Below are positions 25,996 through 34,619 of a stretch of 64,000 nt of DNA, one piece after another. Each line of letters opens with the position of its first letter. Position 1 is the stretch's first letter. The stretch spans positions 6,393-70,392 of the forward strand of contig NZ_JBHTIU010000043.1 in assembly GCF_042677205.1 (NCBI RefSeq), read 5' to 3'. Origin of the DNA: Paenibacillus_L residui (GTDB lineage Bacteria; Bacillota; Bacilli; Paenibacillales; NBRC-103111). The notes under the pieces are model-generated. The model saw nothing but the letters and a program-made list of their open reading frames with translations. It did no database searches and was not told the origin of the DNA. A program made the position numbers and the translations under genes.

Positions 25996-27111
25996 ATGGG
26001 AATTTTCGGGCATCAGATGGGAGCTCATTTTCTCTATAATAACAAGATGCTACCATACAACAGAATTCCTAAGAACAACTGGTCCGAAAGAACGGTTGAA
26101 ATTCCGATCGTGATTGATTTTTTGCAGGAGCATGGGCAAGAAGGCTCTATTCTCGAGGTAGGAAACGTGCTCTCCCATTATCCGGATCTGATCGAGCATC
26201 TTCCCGGTCTGGCCGGCCGGCATATTATCGATAAATTCGAAAAGTGGCCGGGAGTAATCAACATCGATTTAATGGACGTTCAGACTCGATACGATGTCAT
26301 CGTATGCGCATCGACCGTAGAGCATATCGGGCAGAAGGCGTATGGAGAGTTCCAATCGGGTGACCGGGAGGCCCCGCTGAAGGCCATTCGCAAAATCTAC
26401 GATTTGCTGAAGCCCGGAGGCAAGGCGATCATTACCGTTCCGTTCGGGCGTCTAACGGACGTAGGGTGGCTTATTCAATTCAATTCGGAGTATCTCCGGC
26501 TCCTGACCGCTAAATATGATATTCCGGATACCGCCGTCTCCTTTTCCTTCATGAGGAAACTGGACACGGACATAAGCTTCGAAGCTCCGAGCCAATTATG
26601 GGTTCAATGTGAAGAGCGGGATTTGGCGGACTGCCGGTTCAACCATCCGTTCTTCCTGGCCAACGGGCTCGCCGTTATCCGTTTGAACAAAACCGACGAG
26701 CTTCCTGCGCTTGCCGAACTCCCTCCTGCCGAACTGCGCTATGAGACTCCACCGGGGATCGGCAACCTGTATTATTCTTCATTTATTCTGCCTAGGCCTT
26801 CCGATAAGGACGGTTGGATCCGAAGCAATCAGCCCGGATTCATTTTCTTTGGCCCGTATATCAAATTGCCCGTCCAGGTATACCGCTTCGAAGTGCGGAT
26901 AGAAATAGTCGGCGCAGGCCACTTTACGTTGGATATCACGTCCAATGCCGCTAATAAATTGTTGTGGCAAAAACACTTGTTCCTAACGTCTCAGCTGCAG
27001 GAAGTCATCTATTTGCATGAGGATGAAAAAGATGTCGAAGTGCGTTTATATAAGCACGATATGAACGCTTGCGCGGTGCGTGTGCCGTCGATTTACTTGG
27101 CACCGTTATAG
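25996..27111 (+). CDS. SAM-dependent methyltransferase with C-terminal beta-rich domain
   Basis: The preferred start is ATG 25996 (AAAGGA nine bases before). ATG 25990 is too close to that site. Of 371 residues, about 40-235 form a class I methyltransferase core: 'EGSILEVGNVLSHY' (SAM loop), 'VIVCASTVEHIG' and 'LKPGGKAIITVPFG'. The last 125 residues look like a beta-sandwich ('GFIFFGPYIKLPVQVYRFEVRIEI'), similar to jelly-roll modules attached to glycan-modifying enzymes. It is cytoplasmic. The FkbM methyltransferase follows after 17 bases in the same operon. Together with the divergent GT pair, it probably methylates a glycan or glycolipid. The AT-rich gap 25747-25995 must hold both promoters but I see no clear one. 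Confidence 0.8.
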   Translation: MGIFGHQMGAHFLYNNKMLPYNRIPKNNWSERTVEIPIVIDFLQEHGQEGSILEVGNVLSHYPDLIEHLPGLAGRHIIDKFEKWPGVINIDLMDVQTRYDVIVCASTVEHIGQKAYGEFQSGDREAPLKAIRKIYDLLKPGGKAIITVPFGRLTDVGWLIQFNSEYLRLLTAKYDIPDTAVSFSFMRKLDTDISFEAPSQLWVQCEERDLADCRFNHPFFLANGLAVIRLNKTDELPALAELPPAELRYETPPGIGNLYYSSFILPRPSDKDGWIRSNQPGFIFFGPYIKLPVQVYRFEVRIEIVGAGHFTLDITSNAANKLLWQKHLFLTSQLQEVIYLHEDEKDVEVRLYKHDMNACAVRVPSIYLAPL

Positions 27112-27128
27112 CGGAAGGGGAGATTGAT

Positions 27129-27896
27129 TTGACCAGACCTCATTATTACTTGGGTGACCACACCGTATTAACAAATATAAATCACGGCCCTTATATGTTT
27201 CTGGATACACGGGACCCGGTTAACTTAGCCATTCTATTAACGGGCGATTGGGAGAAATGGATTACAGACATTATGTTGACGATCGTCAAACCTGGAATGA
27301 CCGTGCTCGATATCGGGGCGCATACCGGCTTTTTCTCTATTTTATCAGGGCATTTGGTAGGGCCTACCGGCCAGGTGCATGCGTTCGAGCCGAACCCTTT
27401 TCACCATAGAAATCTGTTAAAAAGCATTTCCTTCAACGGGATGTACGGGCGTGTCCATCTGCACCGGGTCGCGCTGTCCAATCAAAGAGGGGAAACCGAA
27501 TTTCAGACGATAGGGGATGGCGGGACAAGCATCCAATTTTTAGGAATCGAAGCTATCAACGAGCCGACAATGTTCAAAGTCAAGCAAGGATTGCTCACCG
27601 ACTTCCTTCCCAGCCTTAAAGCGGACGTGATTAAAATCGATGTAGACGGGGCGGAGCCGTTGATTATGGATAGCGTGTTTGAAGTGATCGACCACAATCC
27701 TTCCATCATCATTCTTATGGAGTATTTGCCGGTTATATGGCGCGGGGGAGAACCGGGGCCCGTTCTGCAGAAATTTGTCCAGCGCGGCTTCCAGTTCCAT
27801 ATTTTGCGCCATGATGGCCGGGTGGAGCCTACCAATGCGGCGGTATTGGAGGCTCATAGAGACCTTTATCACTTGGATTTGCTGATTGTCCGCTGA
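27129..27896 (+). CDS. FkbM-family methyltransferase
   Basis: The start is TTG 27129, after AAGGGGAG. The longer frame from 27069 overlaps the previous gene and has no binding site. The 255-residue protein has the FkbM core: 'MTVLDIGAHTGFFSI' (SAM-binding motif I, about residues 58-72), 'VHAFEPNPFHHRNL' (motif II with the acidic ribose-binding residue), and 'ADVIKIDVDGAEPLIM' (the FkbM-specific D-V-D-G-x-E). FkbM proteins O-methylate sugars, macrolides and glycans. It is second in an operon with another methyltransferase, in the glycosyltransferase cluster. A bidirectional terminator follows. Confidence 0.9.
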   Translation: MTRPHYYLGDHTVLTNINHGPYMFLDTRDPVNLAILLTGDWEKWITDIMLTIVKPGMTVLDIGAHTGFFSILSGHLVGPTGQVHAFEPNPFHHRNLLKSISFNGMYGRVHLHRVALSNQRGETEFQTIGDGGTSIQFLGIEAINEPTMFKVKQGLLTDFLPSLKADVIKIDVDGAEPLIMDSVFEVIDHNPSIIILMEYLPVIWRGGEPGPVLQKFVQRGFQFHILRHDGRVEPTNAAVLEAHRDLYHLDLLIVR

Positions 27897-28044
27897 AGCT
27901 GCGCCTGTATCCAGGAGCAGTGACCACATTTTAAGAGATGGGAACGGAGCAAGCGGCAAGCAAGTGTCATCGTTTTACTTATCAGCTCCCTGCAGTGCAC
28001 ACTTGCATAGCTGGGCCCAAACCATAAATTAAGCCGAAACTAAT

Positions 28045-28080
28045 AAAAATCGTAAGAAGGTATCCTTCTTACGATTTTTT
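28045..28080. terminator. Bidirectional terminator between the two methyltransferase units
   Basis: AATCGTAAGAAGG / CCTTCTTACGATT stem with a 3-base loop, flanked by A-run and T-run. It serves the FkbM gene (+) and the convergent methyltransferase gene (-). Confidence 0.9.
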
Positions 28081-28102
28081 GCGCTTATGGACAGAAGAAC
28101 GG

Positions 28103-28885
28103 TCATTTCGCTTTCTCAATGATAAGCCCTATCGAGGTAGTGACATATTGCGCCAACAGCAGTCTTAAGTGCGGATTTGAATGGGGGGGAACATCAATAT
28201 GGCGGTCTATCGGGCCGGTGCCTACCGAATAATCGACTTCTATGGAATGTCCTTGTGCGCGCAGCGTATGGACCATCCATTCGATGTCCTTAAGGCGGAA
28301 GAGGACCGTAGGGCCTTCTTCCAGCGTCTGGTCGTTGGAGGAAAGGTTGAATTCGGTCGTATGAATGGCAACTCCCCCGGGCTTCAGGCAGTTCATTTGG
28401 TTCAAGATAAACTGCTTGCCCAGCGCAATCGATCCACAGTGCTCGAAGGAGCAGGAGGACCAGGTAAAATCGAATTGGTTAAATAAATGCGGAGGAATCG
28501 CATTCATATTGACCACTTCAAAGGTAACCCGCTGACGAAATAATTCAGGATCGCATAACCCTCTTTCATTCAAATCCTGAATACCTGCGGCATGCATGTT
28601 GGATTGCGCCCAGCCCTGTACGGAGGCGGAGGGAGCATCCAGATCGGTGGCCGTGATATAGCAGCCTCTGGAAGCAAATAAGGAGGCGAGCGGCTCTTTG
28701 CCGACACCAAATCCCAATCCTCTTCTGCCGGGGCCTAGCATTCCCCGTTCCAACAACCCTTGATAGATATAACAGTATTCCCACAGCTTTCGATGATACT
28801 GCAGAGGCTCCTTCAAGGCGAGGCAAGCTTCCTGTAGCCAGACGGACTCGAAGTCCTGTTGTTTGCACACCTGTGAAATCAACAT
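28103..28885 (-). CDS. SAM-dependent class I methyltransferase
   Basis: The likely start is ATG 28885 (AAGGAG upstream), giving 260 residues. The frame continues to 29008, but that extension is Cys/Pro-rich and lacks a binding site. The SAM-binding loop is 'GLGFGVGKEPLASLFASRGC' followed by 'ITATDLDAP' with the acidic motif II residue. 'FTWSSCSFEHCG' and 'NCLKPGGVAIHTTEFN' complete the Rossmann core. The shape resembles methyltransferases of glycan and glycosylated-protein clusters. It converges with the FkbM gene. It is probably the third methyltransferase of the same glycan locus, but the acceptor is unknown. Confidence 0.8.
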   Translation of the reverse strand: MLISQVCKQQDFESVWLQEACLALKEPLQYHRKLWEYCYIYQGLLERGMLGPGRRGLGFGVGKEPLASLFASRGCYITATDLDAPSASVQGWAQSNMHAAGIQDLNERGLCDPELFRQRVTFEVVNMNAIPPHLFNQFDFTWSSCSFEHCGSIALGKQFILNQMNCLKPGGVAIHTTEFNLSSNDQTLEEGPTVLFRLKDIEWMVHTLRAQGHSIEVDYSVGTGPIDRHIDVPPHSNPHLRLLLAQYVTTSIGLIIEKAK

Positions 28886-29018
28886 TGAACGGATCGCTCC
28901 TTCTGCGAAGAGGATTTGAAAATAGTCCAAATGCAGTGATGTTTCTATGGTATGCGTATCTTCGGAAGGAAGGCACGGCACAGGGCCAGAGCAGCAGAGT
29001 CTTTCCATATTTTACTCG

Positions 29019-29047
29019 TTTAACCGGCTACTAAAATATGCTAGACT
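29019..29047 (+). promoter_or_regulatory. Promoter of the riboswitch-LysM-3D transcript
   Basis: TTTAAC (29019-29024), 17-bp spacer, TAGACT (29042-29047) with TG one base upstream (extended -10). It predicts a start just before the riboswitch. Confidence 0.5.
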
Positions 29048-29049
29048 TT

Positions 29050-29199
29050 AACCGCCGAAACTTCAATAAATTTTCTTGAAGTGCGGGGGACGGTATGTGC
29101 CGACAATTGGGCTTGCTCGGCACTTGGGGTGAGTCGCTTATATTAGCGTAGGGATACTTCCTTTTCTCCCGAATCCGACAACTAACTCCGCAGGCAGCG
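29050..29199 (+). promoter_or_regulatory. c-di-AMP riboswitch (ydaO-yuaA type)
   Basis: Conserved aptamer pieces are readable in order: an ACTTCAA / TTGAAGT stem-loop (29060-29082), GGGGGACGGTATG, a GTGCCGA/TCGGCAC stem (about 29097-29123), TTGGGGTGAGTCGCT, AGGGATACTTCC, then CCCGAATCCGACAACTAACT and CCGCAGGC. The CCGAATCCG...CTAACTCCG block is diagnostic. Its 3' end stops at the AAAGGAG ribosome binding site of the LysM-3D gene, and no terminator lies between, so control is probably translational. High c-di-AMP should turn off the wall hydrolase, as known for ydaO-family switches on autolysin genes. Confidence 0.85.
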
Positions 29200-29213
29200 A
29201 AAAGGAGCTCAGT

Positions 29214-30017
29214 ATGAAACGATTGGTTAAAACAACAGTAATAGCGTTTACATTAAGTGTGTCTTTGGCCAGTTTGTCTTCTCCGGCTTTCGCCGCATCC
29301 TATCAGGTTCAGGATAATGATAGTTTATGGACAATCTCCGAGAAGAATCAGTTATCCTTGGAGGCCGTTATCAATGCCAACATGGGAGTGGATATGTATA
29401 ACCTGCAAAGCGGCCAGACGATTACGCTTCCAGTATCTACGGAGCATTCTTATGCCGTGCAGAAGGGGGATTCCTTCTGGACAATAGCGCAGAAATTAAA
29501 TATTCCTCTAGACTTGTTAATGGCGGCCAATTCTCAATATGATCCCTATAATTTATATCCGGGGCTTGTGCTGGAATTGCCGGAAGGCTACACGAATTCG
29601 AACCACTCGGTAGCTGCCTTAAGTGCGAGTCCGGAGTCTGCTCCGGCGCCTGCGAGCAATGCGCAAACGATAACGACGCCGACGGGCGAAACCTATACTT
29701 ACAGCAAAGTTATACAGGCTTCCGCTACCGCTTATTCCGCCTCGCATGAAGAGAACGGATGGGGGCCTGTCGATTACTACGGCAATCCTCTGAAACTGGG
29801 AACGATAGCCGTAGATCCGGCAGTCATTCCTATGAATTCTACCGTTTATATTACCGGTTATAACAGTCAGGGGCTTCCTGTCGGAGGAATGATCGGCAAG
29901 GCAACCGACCAGGGCGGAGCGATTAAGGGCGACCGGATTGACATCTTTATGCCGGGCAGCCGTTCAACTGCAAGCCAATTCGGCATTCAGAACGTAACCG
30001 TTTATGTATTGAACTAA
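29214..30017 (+). CDS. LysM-LysM-3D domain cell wall protein (YocH-like)
   Basis: The 267-residue exported protein has a signal peptide (about 1-27, ending FAA). LysM 1 spans about residues 29-73 and LysM 2 about 79-123, both with the D-S-L/F-W-T-I pattern. An Ala/Pro/Ser linker follows, then a 3D domain (about 165-267) with the family's three Asp residues in 'ATDQGGAIKGDRIDIF'. The 3D domain is a double-psi beta-barrel related to MltA lytic transglycosylases, so the protein probably cleaves peptidoglycan while LysM binds it. YocH of B. subtilis has the same layout. AAAGGAG precedes the ATG and abuts a c-di-AMP riboswitch, linking wall turnover to osmotic/c-di-AMP state. Confidence 0.92.
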   Translation: MKRLVKTTVIAFTLSVSLASLSSPAFAASYQVQDNDSLWTISEKNQLSLEAVINANMGVDMYNLQSGQTITLPVSTEHSYAVQKGDSFWTIAQKLNIPLDLLMAANSQYDPYNLYPGLVLELPEGYTNSNHSVAALSASPESAPAPASNAQTITTPTGETYTYSKVIQASATAYSASHEENGWGPVDYYGNPLKLGTIAVDPAVIPMNSTVYITGYNSQGLPVGGMIGKATDQGGAIKGDRIDIFMPGSRSTASQFGIQNVTVYVLN

Positions 30018-30047
30018 AGATACGGCATCCTAATGATTTGCATAAAC

Positions 30048-30082
30048 GATCAGTCTCGTAATAGGCGAGGCTGATTTTTTTT
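30048..30082 (+). terminator. Terminator after the LysM-3D gene
   Basis: ATCAGTCTCG / CGAGGCTGAT stem (one G-T pair) followed by eight T residues. Confidence 0.85.
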
Positions 30083-30168
30083 CAATGAACATGGGCGGGA
30101 TCAAACCAACCTGCGGGCTCAAGCATACTTTGTAATTATCCGGGTGTAAGCCTGCAGGGAGGTGCAAG

Positions 30169-31578
30169 ATGGGGATAGAGCTGATCGGAATCCATTGGGT
30201 GTACGTAGGGTTTGTCGTCATGATTATCGGCTGCATGATCATGAGAAGGGATACATCGCTTGTATGTATAGCCGGAATCTTTCTGCTCGGCTGGTTGGCT
30301 ACATCGTCCTTAAGCCAATCTGTAAGCGGAATCTTCAACAGCTTTATCTATGCGATCACAGAGCTGTTGAATACGATACTGATTATTTCGATTATCGTGT
30401 CCATGGGCCGGGTGTTAACGAGAACGGGAATTAATGAAACGATGGTGTCCCCCTTTATCCGACTGATGAGAAGTCCCGGCCTAGCCTATTGGACAGTCGG
30501 ATTGGTCATGCTGGTTATTTCCTTCTTCTTCTGGCCGTCTCCCGCCGTGGCGCTCATCGGGGCCGTGCTGCTGCCGGCTGCGGTTCGGGTCGGTCTGCCG
30601 CCGCTCGGTGTTGCCATCGCAATGAATTTGTTCGGCCACGGCATAGCCTTATCGGGGGACTTCGTCATTCAGGGGGCTCCCAAGCTGACGGCCGACGCTG
30701 CGGGTATACCGGTCTCCGAGGTTGTCCAGGCCAGCATTCCGTTAGTTCTGGTCATGGGAACGGTGACGACTGTAGCTGCCTTCTGGCTGATGCGCCGGGA
30801 GATGGCAGCCGGGAAGCTTACTCTCGCTACCGGAGCGGTCCGCAAGGGGGAAGCCAGAGCGGAAGGAGGAGAGGACCCCCTGGCCGCTGCCCTGCCGGAC
30901 AAAGCCAAAAAAATTATGGCCGTCATCATTCCACTGTTATTTGTTGGCGACTTGGCAGCCATGTATTTCTTCAAGCTGCAGGGAGGGGAGGCAACGGCTC
31001 TGGTCGGGGGAACCTCAGTGGTCATTCTGATCACCATCACCCTGCTTGCTCATCGCAACCGGGGACTGGAGAGAACGACACAGTATCTGGTGGAAGGCCT
31101 GCAGTTCGGCTTCAGGGTATTCGGGCCCGTCATTCCGATCGCCGCTTTCTTCTATCTGGGGGATTCGGCCTTCTTCAATTTATTCGGCAGTGTTCTGCCT
31201 GAGGGGTCTCAAGGCATCGTCAATGATTTGGGGCTCGCTCTCGCCAATACGGTTCCGGTTAACAAGGAGGTGGGCGCCGTTACCCTTACGACCGTCGGCG
31301 CCATTACCGGATTGGATGGCTCCGGATTTTCGGGAATCTCGTTGGCCGGCTCCATCGCCCAATTATTCGGTACGGCCATCGGCTCCGGGATCGCTACATT
31401 GACTGCGCTGGGTCAAATTGCCGGAATTTGGGTCGGAGGAGGAACCTTGATTCCCTGGGCATTGATTCCCGCCGCGGCGATCTGCGGGGTAGATCCTTTC
31501 GAGATGGTTCGCCGCAATGTACGGCCGGTTGTGATCGGCTTGGTCGTGACGACCATTGTCGCTATGTTCCTGATCTAA
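30169..31578 (+). CDS. Integral membrane permease of the ion-transporter type
   Basis: The 469-residue protein has about 11-12 hydrophobic segments, with reentrant-like Gly-rich segments such as 'AMNLFGHGIALSGDFVIQGAPKLT' and 'AITGLDGSGFSGISLAGSIAQL'. Layout and these loops resemble the ion-transporter superfamily (CitM/GntP/DcuC-like anion permeases). I cannot name the substrate, and transport of a carboxylate is the most likely reading. A charged cytoplasmic loop lies at about residues 210-245. The ATG follows GGGAGGTG. It stands alone between terminators. Confidence 0.7.
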   Translation: MGIELIGIHWVYVGFVVMIIGCMIMRRDTSLVCIAGIFLLGWLATSSLSQSVSGIFNSFIYAITELLNTILIISIIVSMGRVLTRTGINETMVSPFIRLMRSPGLAYWTVGLVMLVISFFFWPSPAVALIGAVLLPAAVRVGLPPLGVAIAMNLFGHGIALSGDFVIQGAPKLTADAAGIPVSEVVQASIPLVLVMGTVTTVAAFWLMRREMAAGKLTLATGAVRKGEARAEGGEDPLAAALPDKAKKIMAVIIPLLFVGDLAAMYFFKLQGGEATALVGGTSVVILITITLLAHRNRGLERTTQYLVEGLQFGFRVFGPVIPIAAFFYLGDSAFFNLFGSVLPEGSQGIVNDLGLALANTVPVNKEVGAVTLTTVGAITGLDGSGFSGISLAGSIAQLFGTAIGSGIATLTALGQIAGIWVGGGTLIPWALIPAAAICGVDPFEMVRRNVRPVVIGLVVTTIVAMFLI

Positions 31579-31753
31579 ATTTTCCCGAATGCACAAAGAG
31601 GGCACTCCTTATGTCTAGACGTGAACGGCTAACGCTGCACGCCCGGTTCACACCTTGTTCATCGTGCTGTAGCCGACTTTTCACATGAAGCTTGCCGAGC
31701 CGATCGTTCCAAGCAGCCTCTGGCGCAAAGCATGCCAAGACTAACGCAAATCC

Positions 31754-31788
31754 AAACCGGGCGCAACGTATCCGTTCGCCCGGTTTTT
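31754..31788. terminator. Terminator between permease and convergent GH4 gene
   Basis: AAACCGGGCG / CGCCCGGTTT stem with a 13-base loop, followed by TTTAA and preceded by a short A-run on the other side. Confidence 0.75.
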
Positions 31789-31844
31789 AAGGAAGTGCCT
31801 TCTATAGATCGGCCCCGTTCTGATGATTCGTTGCCGAACAATGA

Positions 31845-33143
31845 TTAATTATATTTAGGCAGCCAGTCGCCATGGGCTTCGATCAAGTCATCGCACAAGG
31901 AGACAATATCATCGATGGAGAGCTCTGCCGATGTATGCGGGTCCAGCATGGCGGCGTGATAAATATGCTCTCTCTTGCGGGTGATCGCCGCTTCGATGGT
32001 CAATAACTGGGTGTTTATGTTCGTCCGGTTCAGTGCGGCTAGCTGCGGAGGCAAATCTCCTACATAGGTCGGCGTGACGCCGCTTGCGTCTACGAGGCAA
32101 GGAACCTCAACGCAGGCCTCCTTGGGAAGATTGGTGATCAGTCCGGTGTTCATCACGTTCCCACCGATTTTGAACGGGCGGTTCGTCTCCATCGCATCGA
32201 AAATATAGGAGGCGTATTCATTGGAGCGTTTATGCTCAAGGCTGCGGTTGTTCACCAGTTCATCGCGCATGGTCTGCCATCTTTCGATTTGCCGGATGCA
32301 GCGCCGCGGATATTCGTCCAACGGAATATTATAACGGTCGATTAATTCGGGATAGTTCTTCTTGATGAAATACGGGTGGTACTCCGCATTATGCTCCGAT
32401 GATTCCGTTACGTAGTAGCCAAAGCGGAACATCAGTTCGAAACGGACCATATCATTATGCTTTTCCTTCTGCTTCTCCTTCGCTCTGCGCTTGATTTCCG
32501 GATACAGATCAATCCCGTCTTTCGTACATTCCAGAAGCCAGGCCATGTGGTTGATTCCGGCGATTTTGGTTTGAACTCCTTCCGTATCCATTTCCAGCTG
32601 GCGGAACAAATGCGGCATGCAAACCTGGACGCTGTGGCACAGCCCGACCGTACGGACACCGCCGTATGTAATCATCGTGTTGGTCAATACGGCCATCGGA
32701 TTCGTATAGTTCAGGAACCAGGCGTCCGGGCATACCTCGCGGATGTCCTTGGCAAAATCGAGCATGACGGGAATCGTCCGCAAGTTTCGGAAAATACCGC
32801 CGATGCCGATCGTATCCCCGATGGTCTGGCGCAAGCCGTACTTCTTCGGAATTTCAAAGTCCGTGATCGTACAAGGGTCGTATCCTCCGACCTGGATTGC
32901 ATTCACTACATATTTGGCTCCCCGCAGCGCCTCCTTGCGATCCGAATACGCAACGATTCGGCAACGGCTTCCCGTCGTCTGTTTCAGGTTGTTGAGCATG
33001 TTTTCGGAATCCTTTAGCCTGACGGGATCGATGTCAAACAAAGCGAGCTCGAATCCTTGCAGTGATTCGGTCAGCATGCAGTCTCCCAGCACATTTTTGG
33101 CAAAGACCGTGCTTCCGGCCCCGAGGAAAGTAATTTTGGACAT
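31845..33143 (-). CDS. GH4 family alpha-galactosidase-like enzyme (MelA type)
   Basis: The 432-residue family 4 glycosidase uses NAD+ and a divalent metal for a redox-elimination mechanism. The Rossmann start 'KITFLGAGSTVFAKNVLGD' and the acidic end of strand 2 'LALFDIDPVRL' bind NAD. The metal site includes Cys169-His170 in G-L-C-H-S and His199 in G-I-N-H. C-H-S is the form seen in alpha-galactosidases and alpha-glucuronidases of the family, and overall it is closest to MelA. Substrate should be melibiose- or raffinose-like, or a uronide. It is divergent from an AraC regulator. Direct TATGGA repeats and a -10 (ACTATA on +) fit activator control. Confidence 0.88.
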   Translation of the reverse strand: MSKITFLGAGSTVFAKNVLGDCMLTESLQGFELALFDIDPVRLKDSENMLNNLKQTTGSRCRIVAYSDRKEALRGAKYVVNAIQVGGYDPCTITDFEIPKKYGLRQTIGDTIGIGGIFRNLRTIPVMLDFAKDIREVCPDAWFLNYTNPMAVLTNTMITYGGVRTVGLCHSVQVCMPHLFRQLEMDTEGVQTKIAGINHMAWLLECTKDGIDLYPEIKRRAKEKQKEKHNDMVRFELMFRFGYYVTESSEHNAEYHPYFIKKNYPELIDRYNIPLDEYPRRCIRQIERWQTMRDELVNNRSLEHKRSNEYASYIFDAMETNRPFKIGGNVMNTGLITNLPKEACVEVPCLVDASGVTPTYVGDLPPQLAALNRTNINTQLLTIEAAITRKREHIYHAAMLDPHTSAELSIDDIVSLCDDLIEAHGDWLPKYN

Positions 33144-33232
33144 GGTTAGAAGGCCTCCTTGAGTAAATTGATGTTGTCATCCATCTCCAGGCACTGCCTT
33201 TGTACTTGGGGATGGCTAAGCCGTTACTTATG

Positions 33233-33286
33233 ACTATACGGTTCGGGGAGGCGCTTGCATATGGAATCATTTCACTTTCGTATGGA
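33233..33286 (-). promoter_or_regulatory. GH4 promoter with AraC-type direct repeats
   Basis: Read on the minus strand: TATAGT (33238-33233) as -10, a weak TATGCA at the -35 position (33261-33256), and two TCCATA half-sites (33286-33281 and 33265-33260) exactly 21 bp apart. Direct half-sites two helical turns apart and touching a poor -35 are typical of AraC-family activation. The rest of the 33144-33567 gap shows no other signal. Confidence 0.5.
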
Positions 33287-33567
33287 GAAATGTTGTTTTT
33301 TGTATGAGATGGAGGGATAAGCTTCCTTATTCTGAATTCATGCCGGGACCTGTGGGCGATCAAACCAATCTAACACCAAAGCTCATCCCCCGAATGATTT
33401 GGTCAGGTGATTTTGACCCGGACTCTTGCAATGCGTCTGCAGTTGTTTTACTTTGAATAATATAGCCGTCCAGGCTGTAAGCGGATCGAAAAGGTTCCGG
33501 ACGGAATATGGATGGACGTGGCCTATCCGCAGGAATGGCCTGATAACATAGAGAAAGGAGCGGGAAG

Positions 33568-34431
33568 GTGATGGGTAAACCGACTCATACGGTGTCTCTA
33601 AATCTTTACCCGGGTAACGGGGAATTGGTCGTCTTGTTTGCCGGCCAGGCGCAAACGCCGCCATCGCATAAAGTGGGGCCGCAGGTGCTGGATTATCATC
33701 TGGTTCATTACGTCCTCTCCGGTAAAGGAAGATTCCGCTGCAGGGGTAGAGATTACGAGCTGTCGGAGGGAGGGCATTTTTTCATCTTTCCGGGGGAGCT
33801 GTCCAGCTACGAATCGGATGAACAGGACCCTTGGAGGTATATATGGATCGGCTTTAAGGGAACCCGGGCAGATGAGCTGCTTTCGCAATTGTCCATCACC
33901 CCTTACCAGCCGACGGTGAGCACGAAGGGAAACCGTAAAATTCCCGTCCTGTTTCATAAGATGGCCCATGTTCTCGGGGAGGGACATCCGTCCTGCGATC
34001 TGCAGGTCGGCGCTTTGTTGCGCCTGCTGTTAGCGGAATATGCGAGACAGCTGGATGTGCTGCCTTCCCGTTCCTCCAGCGCGGATCCGGTGCAGCTGCA
34101 GGTCGAGCAGGCGATCCGGTGGTTGAATCTGCAGTATTCACAGCCAGTTTCTATCGAACAGATGGCCCATACGCTCGGCTATCACCGCTCTTATTTATCG
34201 AAAATATTCAAGCAGCATACCGGAGTGTCTCCGATGCAATTTTTGCTGAAAATCCGTATGGAACGGGCGCGCTTATTACTGCGGGAGCCGCTGACGATCG
34301 AACAGGTTGCGTCCAGTGTCGGTTTCCCCGATGCGCTCTATTTTTCCAAGCAGTTCAAGAAATGGTTCGGCAGCTCGCCCACCCGTTACCGGGAGCTTCA
34401 GGGAGGATCTGTCTACGACTGCCAATACTAA
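33568..34431 (+). CDS. AraC-family transcriptional regulator
   Basis: The 287-residue protein has an N-terminal cupin arabinose-binding-like domain (about 10-150, with 'YVLSGKGRFRCRGRDYELSEGGHFFIFPGE' in pieces). A C-terminal pair of helix-turn-helix units spans about 185-285: 'SIEQMAHTLGYHRSYLSKIFKQHTG' and 'TIEQVASSVGFPDALYFSKQFKKWFG', ending in the P-T-R-Y-R signature. GTG 33568 lies seven bases from AAAGGAG; ATG 33571 is also possible. It is divergent from the GH4 gene and is likely its activator (MsmR/MelR-like role). Confidence 0.9.
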   Translation: MMGKPTHTVSLNLYPGNGELVVLFAGQAQTPPSHKVGPQVLDYHLVHYVLSGKGRFRCRGRDYELSEGGHFFIFPGELSSYESDEQDPWRYIWIGFKGTRADELLSQLSITPYQPTVSTKGNRKIPVLFHKMAHVLGEGHPSCDLQVGALLRLLLAEYARQLDVLPSRSSSADPVQLQVEQAIRWLNLQYSQPVSIEQMAHTLGYHRSYLSKIFKQHTGVSPMQFLLKIRMERARLLLREPLTIEQVASSVGFPDALYFSKQFKKWFGSSPTRYRELQGGSVYDCQY

Positions 34432-34619
34432 AGGCCGAAGAGCCGGGAAACCGGACAGAGGGGAAGAAGCAATGCGACTGCTTCGGGATATATTTTTCAG
34501 ACAAATTAAAGACAAGGGGAAATTGAATTTGCCCCCAGAAAAGGCTTGTCAATCCGTTCTTCCGTTGCTATGGTAGAAGATAGGTAAAAATCCAATCCAG
34601 TAAAGGAAGGTTGCACCTA

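Noticed and set aside
28886..29008. N-terminal extension of the third methyltransferase
   Set aside because: Cys/Pro-rich, not conserved-looking, and without a binding site, while ATG 28885 has AAGGAG upstream.
34472..34576. 34-residue frame between the AraC and oxidoreductase genes with a GGGGAAG site
   Set aside because: Short, no recognisable family, and the site is only moderate. Could be real but not supported enough to list.
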